DNA from: Epichloe hybrida | Lineage: Eukaryota; Ascomycota; Sordariomycetes; Hypocreales; Clavicipitaceae | Length of the DNA: 62,715 bases | Direction of reading: 5' to 3' | NCBI GenBank assembly: GCA_019022495.1 | Contig: JAFEKR010000095.1 | Coordinates: 1 to 62,715, forward strand | Shown: positions 35,257-44,884 of the stretch, one piece after another | Layout of the letters: every line of letters starts with the position of its first letter | Position numbering within the stretch: the first letter of the stretch is position 1 | The notes under the pieces: generated by a model | What the model saw: only the letters and a program-made list of their open reading frames with translations | Databases searched by the model: none | What the model was told of the DNA's origin: nothing | Position numbers and translations under genes: made by a program

Positions 35257-36094
35257 GATGCAATCCTACACACTTGTCGACGGCGCTTGCAAATGCCTTT
35301 GATTATAATAGGTCCCGGAATGGCTTTGGAGTGCAAGCAGAGGCCACGTTCTTTCGTTCTGAACAGACGGGTATAGTTCGAAGTAGGATTGTTTTATGAT
35401 GGCATTGGCTTTATGAAGTTGGCTGCTGCGGCTATGGACCCACCATCAGGCTTATGCCTACTCATACGGCCGGTCTACCCTATGCACGTGGGAGAATCTT
35501 ATTGCCATTGTCACTTTCACTAATAGTCATCGCCAGATAAGTTTGACATTCGGTTTATTGAGATTCAGTACAAACTCCGTTGCGGACCTGTCTTCGAAAA
35601 CTGTAACTAGGCCGCCGGTTATTGGCCCAAAACCCCGGCGAATTGCAATTGCTCTGATGATGCATCCCGAGCGCCTTGTCGAAAGCAGGTTCAGACGTCG
35701 CCCCTGATTAAATCTATCCACGAAACCCAACACCACTGAGAATAGCCTCTGAATATAAAACGGTTTACCCAACACTAGTCCGGAAAGTAACATGAAGGCT
35801 TACACCAAAGCAATGTACCTAGTGCGATAAAGGGAGACCAAACCCGTGTGCCACCAAGAATTCGACGGAGGCAGCCAGTCTCGCCCATTCCTGGAGGCAA
35901 TGAGTAAAATATATACTAAATTACCGATTGAACACAGCCATACCCAAAAAAACATAAAACTGGAGTAAGGATAATGCGATAAATAATAAAACAAGATCTC
36001 TGCAGAGAAGAGTCATGGGTTTGCGTGAGCATGGGGAAAACCCCCCCCGAACAGGAGAGAAGGACAGTAAAAAAAAGGAGTCGTTCACGATCCG
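35257..36094. other. Region between CRD1 start and WOPR gene stop
   Basis: 838 bp, both neighbours on the minus strand, so it contains the CRD1 promoter and the 3' end of the WOPR gene. Frames of up to 88 codons here have no protein features. Confidence 0.5.
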
Positions 36095-37549
36095 TCATGA
36101 ACGGCCCACACCGTTTGGTCCTCCATGCCAAGTCGGAGGGTTCTCATCCGTCTGGTTTCCATAGTATTGTTGTCCCTGGGAGTTGTCAATGCCCTCGAAT
36201 CCCCATGCTGGGTTGTTTTCATCCAGGCCGTAGTGCTGAGGTCCATTATCAACCGAGGGTATTTCTGTCTCTGCCTTGATCGGACGGGTATGAGCGAAGG
36301 CGTGGTTTTCTGGACTGGCCACTGGAGCTATTTGAGATGGAAAATAATAAGATGATTGTCTCATGTACGCATTGCCATTGGACGAGTGTTGCCCGTCTGT
36401 GACAGAACCAAGAGAAATGGAAGACAAGTCTGAAGGCTGGGACGCTTCGAAATTCGAAACTCGACGGGAGGAATTGTAAGTCGGCATGTTTCGAGGAAAT
36501 TCGTGCACGAGACTAGAGTCAGAGCTGAAACGGGCTGTCCTGTGAGGATCTAACGAATAGTTTCCTTGCTGATGAGAAGCATACGACATGTGGCTCGTGT
36601 TTGATGATACAGGCGATGGATGTAGAGAGGGTGTTGAGTGATGCATATGCGGCAGCGACATCGAAGGAGACACTTGTTGCGACATCGGCGGTGGCATAGG
36701 GGAAGTCGATGCCATATAATGCTGCTGCGGAGTGTACCCATACGGGGTGGTGCCATATGCTGATGACACAGACAAAGGCTGAAAGCTAGGAAGCGTCATT
36801 GCTCGCTGTAGTGCGTTGCTCGAACCGTTTCCGAAGCCGTGGGCATTCGACATGGTATATAGGGCGGGATGGCCACATCGTTCGTCTGGGATGTATTCCA
36901 CCTCGTCGATAGGTGCGCGAAAGTTCTGAGAGACAAGTTCGGCTCGAGGTATAATGTTCCGAGTACTAGGATGCCTGGATGGTGTAGCCAGGCAGCCCGA
37001 TACTACATCATTGACGTTGTAGTAGCTGACCAAATGGTGCGGAATCCCCTGATATGTTACGCTGATAGTTTTCTTGATCAAACCATCTTTTTTAAAAGGG
37101 TAAGAATCGATTAAAGATCCAATCAAGGCTCGTTCTGCATCTTTGCCGACAGAATCCATGCCGGGCAATGGGAAGCTACTCATGCTAGAGCGAGAACCTA
37201 ATTCTGGCTTTCCAATTCCGCCGGGAGGACACTTCTTCCTTTTCAAGGCTCGTTTCTTCTCTCCGGGTGGGAACGGCTTTTCCAGCTCACGATAGATGAG
37301 GAAGTTGCCCAGAATGCGACTGGGACTCCAGGACACACCATCTGTCCAGCGTTTGATGCCCGAAGCATGCTCTTCATATATGAAGACGTTGCCGCTCTTG
37401 ATTAGATCCTGACGCTCCCTGTCATGAGGACGACGAGGTACATGATTGAGATGACCGGACAAACAGGCCTCGAATAAGATCAGGGCATCTAATGTCGAGG
37501 CTATATGTCCATCAAATGTCGGGTTAAGAGTGTTGGACTGGCCTGACAT
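36095..37549 (-). CDS. WOPR-box transcription regulator (Gti1/Pac2 family; Ryp1/Wor1/Sge1-like)
   Basis: Fungal transcription factor of the WOPR family, whose members control morphological switching, sporulation and secondary metabolism (Wor1, Ryp1, Sge1). Intronless, 484 residues from ATG 37549; the codon upstream that extends the frame is GTG. WOPRa: TFDGHIASTLDALILFEACL, then SGNVFIYEEHASGIKRWTDG and VSWSPSRILGNFLIYREL. WOPRb: LIGSLIDSYPFKKDGLIKKT, then ISVTYQGIPHHLVSYYNVND and VVSGCLATPS (about residues 150-200). A basic linker KKRALKRKKCPPGG separates them. The remaining 280 residues are rich in Ser, Pro, Tyr, His and Gln, as in Ryp1/Sge1 proteins. The DNA upstream is an unusually long 4.4 kb with no gene. 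Whether it is the Ryp1/Sge1 orthologue or the Pac2/Gti1 paralogue needs a tree; the VSWSPSRILGNFLIYREL motif favours Ryp1/Sge1. Confidence 0.9.
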   Translation of the reverse strand: MSGQSNTLNPTFDGHIASTLDALILFEACLSGHLNHVPRRPHDRERQDLIKSGNVFIYEEHASGIKRWTDGVSWSPSRILGNFLIYRELEKPFPPGEKKRALKRKKCPPGGIGKPELGSRSSMSSFPLPGMDSVGKDAERALIGSLIDSYPFKKDGLIKKTISVTYQGIPHHLVSYYNVNDVVSGCLATPSRHPSTRNIIPRAELVSQNFRAPIDEVEYIPDERCGHPALYTMSNAHGFGNGSSNALQRAMTLPSFQPLSVSSAYGTTPYGYTPQQHYMASTSPMPPPMSQQVSPSMSLPHMHHSTPSLHPSPVSSNTSHMSYASHQQGNYSLDPHRTARFSSDSSLVHEFPRNMPTYNSSRRVSNFEASQPSDLSSISLGSVTDGQHSSNGNAYMRQSSYYFPSQIAPVASPENHAFAHTRPIKAETEIPSVDNGPQHYGLDENNPAWGFEGIDNSQGQQYYGNQTDENPPTWHGGPNGVGRS

Positions 37550-39175
37550 GGTTGTAATTAAGTCTTGCACCAGCGAATTTTAACCTTGAATGGCGAAGGC
37601 AAACAGACTCGTGGAGTAATCCGGGTTAGCTTCCCCGTATCCACGGAGTTCGAGTGTCGGTCCAAGTGTTTTCCAAGCTTGAAAAGACGCCGATCAATGC
37701 TATGTTGTCTTTCGAGATGTCTTAAACCGACTTGGTTGGAAGGATGCAGTGATAGAAATGCAATACTGTAAGAGAAAGATTTTTTCAAAAGACCGAAGTT
37801 GACAAGCGCAAAAGAATAGATCAGAAGCGTGCCACACAATGCGAGGCAGAGGAGGGATAACAGGACCAAGAAGCTGTGGCTTGAAAAAGGCTTCGAGGCA
37901 AGTGCAGTAAGGTTTGGCTAGGCTAGGCCATGCATGGCCCTAGTCGACAATCGATCAATTTAGTTCATTAAAGCGGCCGCGACCGCCGAGAGGAAACAGA
38001 GAGCCCCATCAACATTTGAATAGTGCTAACTACTACTGGAAACAGCGATTATGTTTACGGACTTGGTAATACTGCGTCGTCCTGACCCATGGGTGCCGGA
38101 AAGGGAGTAGAGGAATTGAAAAACCTCCGGGGGGTGTGCCAATAGCGCAGTAGGGAGTGTACTCAGGCATTGCTAAACTAGGCGTTTAATTAATAGACAG
38201 TCACTCCACGCAACTCATAATGCATCACAATACTTTATGTATCTGACATTGTGTTGTTGTATTTGTCTGCTGTTTCTGTGTCTAGAGTGACGTACCACAT
38301 CACAGGCTCGCCACGTTAACACGCACTATTCACCATCTTTTGTTTCCTTGCTTTCTGGCAATTAGGCCTGCCCAATTCCCAACAATTGAGCGTGTTTGCA
38401 GCTAATTTTAGAGGGTGCTAAGACCAATTCCTAGCTAGGAATAACTACAGGCGTTCAATACCTGAGTACCCAAATTCAGACCGGAGCAGGTGAGAAGATC
38501 GCACCACGATGCACAAGACAAAATGTATCTTGATATCAGATATCAGGGAGGGAAAGACACAGATGAGGATCTCTGTGGCAGAACAAGGGGGGGGGGGGCA
38601 TTTTTGTCGCATCTGGACCACGACTTGGTGCCTCCGTTATTAAGCGCCGAGGGGCCTGGAATAAAGGCAACCAATTGCCGCTACGCAGAATAAGAGCTAC
38701 TTAAATTCAGGTGGAATCGACTATTAAAGAAGTAGCCTGTTATATAATAGGAATATGATAGAAGAACGTTTTTTTAGGATTATCTAGACTTTGAATTAGC
38801 ACCCTTTGTGCCATTAATATCAGGGCAATACATGCGTGGGGTGCTTAATGGGATACTTCTGCACATGTGAGGACGCTCGCACCATACCCCAGGTACCTAG
38901 GTACCTATCCATTACGCAGGTACTTGCTTCAACGCTAGGACGGTGTGACACCAGACACCTTTAGCGGCGTGTAATTAAGATCTGGTGTGTCCGCATGAAG
39001 ACCAGATGTGAGATCTGACAGAATAATGCGTCACGCCAGAGCATCACAACGTCGGACTGAATGTCGCACTCGAGGCTGGCGGTTTATGGCGGGTTCTGAA
39101 ATAGTAAAGAGCCAAACCCCATGCCCTGGCCAAGCTTCACGGCACTCACGTACTTAGTATGGTGATATCCTTTTC

Positions 39176-39249
39176 AGTGCGGTAAGGCAACAGCCAGGTG
39201 TGATTTCTCAGACCAGCTTTTCGTGGCCTGGCTATTGCCTCACCGCACT
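39176..39249. repeat. Hairpin with 23-bp arms and 28-nt loop
   Basis: Left arm 39176-39198 and right arm 39227-39249 are reverse complements at 21 of 23 positions (ends AGTGCGGT...GCCAGG and CCTGGC...ACCGCACT). Both differences are transitions. On the minus strand they would form G-U pairs, so that transcript could fold without a break. No frame or known RNA family was recognised. Confidence 0.75.
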
Positions 39250-41002
39250 CAAAGGGATAACATAAACGAGTCTTAATGCGGAGTCATAATTAACGGGTAT
39301 ACAGGCAGGGCGTTCTGCCGCCTTAGAGCTAAGCCTAGGTATGATAGCGATTCGTGTCTTGGACGCTTTTGCGCGCCTGGCTCTGATCTAATCAAGGTTT
39401 ATAGGGCTCAGAGCAAGGACTACCCTTGAAGCAATTTTGCGATAGTAGGAACTTCCCCTCATTGCGACGCAATCATGCTGAACAATGATTTCAAAAAAAA
39501 TTCGGTGACAATAGATGATAATGCAGGAGGTTCGAGGAGGTTCGAGGAACCCTTCAAAGTTTAGGGTTCCGCTTGTCGGCTCCGTCAGAAAGTTCGGATT
39601 CATGCTTCTGAAAGTGATTCAGGACCGAAAATTTCTTCGGTAGGACCCCCATCTGGGCATTGTTTCTGTGCCTGTGGCGGTAATTAGAATGCTCATAGCC
39701 ACGGCGCCAAAACGCAAAATACTTCGGGCAGATGTCTTCGGGATACCATTCGCAATGATCCAATCCGTTTGCTGGCTGATGTGTTGCCCAGCTCAACATC
39801 GACTTGTGGAATATGGTGCTCCCCCCCCACTTACTACGCACTACGCACTCAACCCTGCAGCGCCACGAAAACTAATACGTATGTAGGTGCCCACGGGGTG
39901 CATATACTGTGTGCCCATGATAACCGAGTGGAGGAGACTACACGAGCGCCACAGCGCCGCCAAAGTATCTGTCTAAATCTCCGCTTAGGTGAGTGGTGAG
40001 TGGTGAGGGCACGATTTGCTGGGCCCGGGTCTCTGCCGAGAAACCATCAGTTTGACGCAGGTATGGTAGCAGCTGCGTCTGAGCGGCGCTTCATACGGAA
40101 GAAAACGTGCAAGAGCGAAGAAGCTGGTCAGCTCAAGGCTATATATAAATATACATCGGAAACATATAAGCCCCAAATACCCACCATACATTTTGTATCT
40201 TGCTAGCCCAAACACGTCTCCCTTTTCATTTCCTCCACACCCCTGTGGCACGCTTGTCATCGAAAGGCTCAGCCTGTTGGCTTCAGGGCATGTTATCAGA
40301 GTACGGCAAATCCAGTTTCGACGGCCGGTTCGACATGCACTTAACACTGTAGACACGACGAATTACTTGTCCTCACCCAGGTTCTGTAGTTATTTTAGTA
40401 TGCAGGTATCAAGTCATACCAGACTGTTTACCAATGGATATCATCCACTCTCCCTCGATCCATTTGATAATTTGATAATATAGAGCATCCAGCTCATTTA
40501 CTTAGTGTTCAGCGTTAAGCTTGGGGATTCGTGCTCATTCTAGGACTGGCAATGCGAGTGAACGCCACACGCGGATGCCGAGGATGAACAGGATCTAGCG
40601 TGGCGCACTGGCCACCAACCTTTCGGAGGCATTCCCTTTGACAGCAGCTGGTCAACGCCCACAGCCGCCTCTGTCACGAGGGTCAACCTCTGAAAGGCAT
40701 CAACTTGTGCCTGTAACCCTGATCATCAATACATCAAACACACCAACATCACTAGTGACAGTGGGTTGCCGAAATCTTAGTCTCTCATTTATTCTCACTG
40801 TTTCCACTGAGTACGTCCGTACATGCAACGCACTGACGCCAGCCACAGCCACTAAAGCCGGCCCTGGCTGGTCGCCAATGGCTAGCGTGTGGCTTAGGAC
40901 CCCTGCAGCAGCATCCACACGCAGGAACCGATCATGCACATCGACTCTGACCCATCATCTTCTAGCATGGATCCCTTCTGTCTCCACGTCTCCACATCAA
41001 AT

Positions 41003-41031
41003 TGCGGATGCGGATGCGGATGCGGATGCGG
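41003..41031 (+). repeat. GCGGAT hexanucleotide microsatellite
   Basis: About four perfect GCGGAT units followed by GCGGGCG. Read in one frame it would encode Asp-Ala repeats, but the surrounding frame is not a convincing gene. Confidence 0.8.
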
Positions 41032-41805
41032 GCGAGGGCAAGGTTCTGGGCAACTTGCCCTCAGATTCTCCTCCTATCTAGCATTCCGGGAATATCTAGG
41101 CTATGTGCGTTGCTTTACGCTACGTGTGCATCGGAATAAGGCCTGGTACATACCATGACGGAGCAAATTTGATACGATTCGGAGATGGAGAATAATGTCT
41201 GAGCGGAGAGTCGCGGATTGGGATTTTCCAAAACTGGCAATTTACAGTCACCGTGTGATTATTGGCTCACTATAAGACTCGGGTCGGTCACTACAGGGGG
41301 TCGTGAGACTTTGACATCTAACAATGAGAGCTATATTCATAAGCGCCCATGATTGATAGAGCTATCGGTAGTTTTACTTAGTAAGGTACAGTATTGTGTA
41401 TGTAGTGTCTGGTGTACTCAGGCAGCTCCATGTGGAACCGCTGATGGGGACGTGTGCTGAAAGCGTGTACCAAGTAATGCATGCAAGTGTATCATTTCGA
41501 GCCGGAGGCTTGGAGGAGGATGAATTCGTTGTCTGGGTGCTATAGGCTGCTGTTGATGTGTCAACATTGCACTGGATTAGGCTCGGGGGCGCAATCAGAT
41601 GCATTTCTCCAAGTTACTTCCATAATCAAGCAGCCAGGGTTGGATGCAAACAACCGACCGCAGCTCACCACACGTGTTTGTTTCTAGTCTATCGTCGATC
41701 GCTTGCGCCCCAGTACCCCGACCCCCGACCCAGCTTAAGTTACATGCACAGCCCGTCCCGAGATTCCTTGTTCCAGCTAAAATAGTGTACTCGCGTCGCG
41801 TCGTA

Positions 41806-41880
41806 TGATTGCTTATAAATTAGGTATAAAGGAACCTCTTCTGTTTCAGGTCTAGTTATTACTGCGTGTTTATTTATCCC
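41806..41880 (+). repeat. Second decayed relative of the 59.7-kb MITE
   Basis: GGTATAAAGGAACCTCTTCT and TTTCAGGTCTAGTTATTACT align by eye with the right arm of the MITE (ATATAAAGGTACTTTG, then TTTTAGGCTTAGTTACTACT). Differences are largely transitions. The left arm is not recognisable. Confidence 0.5.
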
Positions 41881-42006
41881 TCTTACGGATTGATGATGCA
41901 TGTTCTGCTGAATACATGCTTTTGCGTGCGTTGAAGAGTTCACTTCCCATATTGGAGATGCCGTCCCAGCTCTTGGCTTTGAACAGATTCCTCTTGCTTC
42001 GTCTTT

Positions 42007-44099
42007 TCAGGGGTTTTGAAAGAACCAGGGATGCTCTTGTTGTGAATACCGCCGACCTGGAACTTGCATTGGGATGGGAATCGTTCCTTTGAAAATATTC
42101 ATGTTAATGGGCGAGTTTGGTTCCGAGGCAGTGCGGGCCGGCACGACAACTCCGCATTCCCAATTACGACACATAAGCTTTTGTTGACCTGATGCCTTGT
42201 CTCGAACAACGCGGCCCCTGCAATTAGTACCATTAGAGTTGTTTGAAAACGCACTCTGGCATCTGCAGGGCCATTGACTTACCAAGCGCTCTCGGATAAA
42301 TTGGCGCTCCCGACGTAGGCCCATGCCGCCTTTTTTGAAATATCTACTGCTGTGGTGCCTGTCTGATGCACTAGAATGAGCTTGCTGTGCATCAGTAGTC
42401 CGCTGCGCGTGTTGACGCAGTCGCGCATCAGTTCTTTTGGAAATGTCGAAGCGTGCCACCATTTTTCTTGCAAGCATATTGTACCTGCCGCCTGAGCTCA
42501 TTATGGGCATGAGTGAACTGCTCCTTGACGTGAACACGGACTGGTTGGCTCACATTTTTGCCACCGCGGCTAGAATTCACCGTTTTGTGGCTCGGGAAGT
42601 ATATTCGAAAATGCTGCTGTAATTTGGGAGCAACGGGCTGTTCGTTTTCAGACCCGGCATTGTGGTTCCTTTTGAGCAGGTCTTTGTCAACGGTTCCTAA
42701 CCGAGCCAGGAGTTGTCAGTATTTTGTCATCCCGTTCCCCTCTTTGCAATGGGACAAACTCCACATCTACATTTGAACTTACCTTGACAAGCGTTATAGA
42801 TAGATTGCACTAGGTCATATTTGATAGCCCCAAGAGAAGCGCACTGTTTTTGAAGTCAACACATACATACGATTAATCTGGAAGATGCACGCACAGCATA
42901 TTCAACCTCTATCGGCTTGGAAGTGGCCAGTCCCAGGGCTGCTATGGTCGTGCCCAGGCCAGCAAAGCCTAAATTTAATGCGTCAAACATTACCGCGCCA
43001 TCTTGGGGTTAGGCCCATGAACGAACCGATTTGAGACAGCGAGCTGTTCACGTGTCCTCCCGGTCTAACCGGGGTTAGTGAAGCAAAATATTTAGCATAA
43101 ATTGCGAAACACTCACATAGAGTAAACGAAGCCTAGATCGGCTGTTTTGGTAAAATCGTATTTGGACAAACTGGTTATTGTTCTGTCCTCAACACCCATG
43201 GCTTGAAGGTACAGCTGTAGGTGCGTACAGAACAGAGTCGACGTAGGAGATTTATTGGCAGAATTTAACAGCGGTAGGTCAATCAGAAACACCATCTGTT
43301 GCATGGTCAGCGTCACTGATCTCGGAGTCAGTCGTGGAAGGCTTACATTTTCCATGACGCCGGTCTCACCCCAGTCATAGGGGACGAGGTTGCCTGTAGG
43401 GACTACGATGCGCAAATAGTTGGGAAATTTGAGAATCTGCAGTTTCGAGTGCATGGAGCCGGGCCCACGCATCTCAGGAAAGCAGAATTTGATGTTGTCT
43501 GGGGCATTTGTGCGCATCGCTTCTTTCTACGAAATCATTAGAATTCCGGGATGGTCCTTTATCAGAACTTATCAGCTGCTACCTACTTGAGACTCATTTG
43601 CCGCGAAAGCTGCCAATATAACCTTCGTTCGTGATAAATCAATTTTTCCTAGTAACCATGGTTCGTCCCATTGAAAGGAGGAAAAGAGAGCCAGTAGTAA
43701 TTTGTCTCTTTGGAGGATTTCCTCGATCTTGATGTCGTCATTCGATCTGTCGTATCCTCGAGCCCATGTTCGTTTGACTATTCCGTCGGGGTATGGGACC
43801 AGTACGTGGTTAGGTAACTGGCTCGTGGGCAATTTCATCCTTCTTTTGGGAACAGACATATTCGCTACATCGTCCTCTTCACCGGTTGTACGAGAGCGTT
43901 TGACAGCAAGTCTTGCAAGGCGCTCTTCCTCCATTTTCTTTCGATTCATCAATAGTGAGTTAGAAGAAGCATCTTCCAACTTAGAATGGTTGGATTTCGA
44001 GCCCTCGTCCCGTTCGTCCGCGTTAAGTTGATGATGTTGTAAAGACAGTGCAATGGCGTATCTTAGCTGTTCGTCTTCTGAGTCATCATTGAAAGCCAT
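42007..44099 (-). CDS. TDP1: Tyrosyl-DNA phosphodiesterase 1
   Basis: Phospholipase-D-fold DNA repair enzyme that removes topoisomerase I remnants from DNA 3' ends. Nine exons were deduced: 44099-43587, 43526-43347, 43295-43117, 43064-43027, 42968-42895, 42843-42783, 42696-42554, 42491-42283 and 42217-42007, total 535 residues, with introns of 51-86 nt. Both HKD motifs are present: GSMHSKLQILK (His 197, Lys 199) and LLMHSKLILVH (His 431, Lys 433), the latter followed by AWAYVGSANLSESAW and GRVV. The N-terminus DEQLRYAIALSLQ reads as a ubiquitin-interacting motif. Apparent 25- and 27-nt introns around 42960 and 42850 disappear when GTTCGT and GTGCGT donors are used, which restores QI-GFAGLGTTIAALGL and VEYA-CASLGAIKYD. 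An in-frame upstream extension beyond 44099 lacks a better ATG. Confidence 0.93.
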
Positions 44100-44884
44100 G
44101 GTAGCTGAGATAAAGCATCGGAGGTGGCAATATATCCAATATCTGTGCCCGTGAGGTTGCGTGGACGAGGAGGCTTGTGACAATACTGCTCTATTGTGTG
44201 CCCGCAGGACACGACCTCACGTGACTGTCGGCTCTTGTTCAAATCATGCCTACTCTAGGTCGGTGCAATACTTTGGCAACACTTGCCTGCCATTCTCAGT
44301 TTCTAAGGAAAATCCTGGCCGTAAGTGTCGCTAACATAAAATGCACGTAAGCTTGAGTACTTTGGACGAGTTGTGCGAATTCGTCGCTGGCGGCGTGTCT
44401 AACTACTATTGCATAACGTTTTTTTTGTACTGCGATAGATCACGACAAGCAAGACGAGCTGGCGTGACCGGAATATAAAAGGGGCGAGAAGTATCACGAA
44501 AGAAAGTCAAAAACATGCGAAATTAATCATATTGTTGATTCTACGAGGTGCTCGACATATTGTTCCTAATTCTGAAGAGGAAACCACTAGGCCAAAAACA
44601 GGATGCGTACCCACCCTTAGGCTCAGGGAGGACTGCTGCGGCTATGATGTTTTTAAATTTAACAGATTCGATGCAAATCCAGAGTCAATGACGTCCACTG
44701 ACCAGAGCATCGATCGCTCGTGGACCAATATGAGCCTAGACGCATGTAAAACTGGGCTCAGGGCACGATCGTACAAAAGCGCCGCATCAGCCCAAGCATC
44801 GCAGTCTGTTATGCGTTAAAAGCATTCTCTCCCCCCCTTCGTATTATTCCAGTCAGCAGTCGTAACGGCAAGCAATATAGGAAT
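44100..44884. promoter_or_regulatory. Divergent TDP1/FAD oxidoreductase upstream region
   Basis: 785 bp between divergent starts. A 95-codon frame at 44532-44819 shows no domain or targeting feature and is not called. GGAATATAAAAGGGG at about 44470-44484 is a TATA-like element about 400 bp before the oxidoreductase start. Confidence 0.5.

Larger units (their letters stand above)
37550..42006. promoter_or_regulatory. 4.4-kb gene desert upstream of the WOPR gene
   Basis: Upstream of the WOPR start and downstream of the TDP1 stop. No frame here has protein-like composition; the longest (40638-41081, 147 codons) includes a translated GCGGAT microsatellite. Contents: a 23-bp-arm hairpin (39176-39249), a dyad around 39543-39570, an AGGTACCTAGGTACCT palindrome near 38891-38907, a 12-G run near 38588-38599, a GCGGAT microsatellite (about 41003-41031) and a MITE relic (about 41812-41872). 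Regulation of Ryp1/Wor1-type genes through very long promoters is known, so this is probably regulatory or 5' leader. Confidence 0.55.

Noticed and set aside
40638..41081. 147-codon frame in the WOPR upstream desert
   Set aside because: Low-complexity, includes a translated GCGGAT microsatellite, and its composition does not look like the coding DNA nearby.
42844..42993. Ultra-short 25- and 27-nt introns in TDP1
   Set aside because: Using GTTCGT (43026) and GTGCGT (42894) donors gives normal 58- and 51-nt introns and restores conserved protein sequence.
44532..44819. 95-codon frame between TDP1 and the oxidoreductase
   Set aside because: No recognisable features, and it occupies a divergent promoter.
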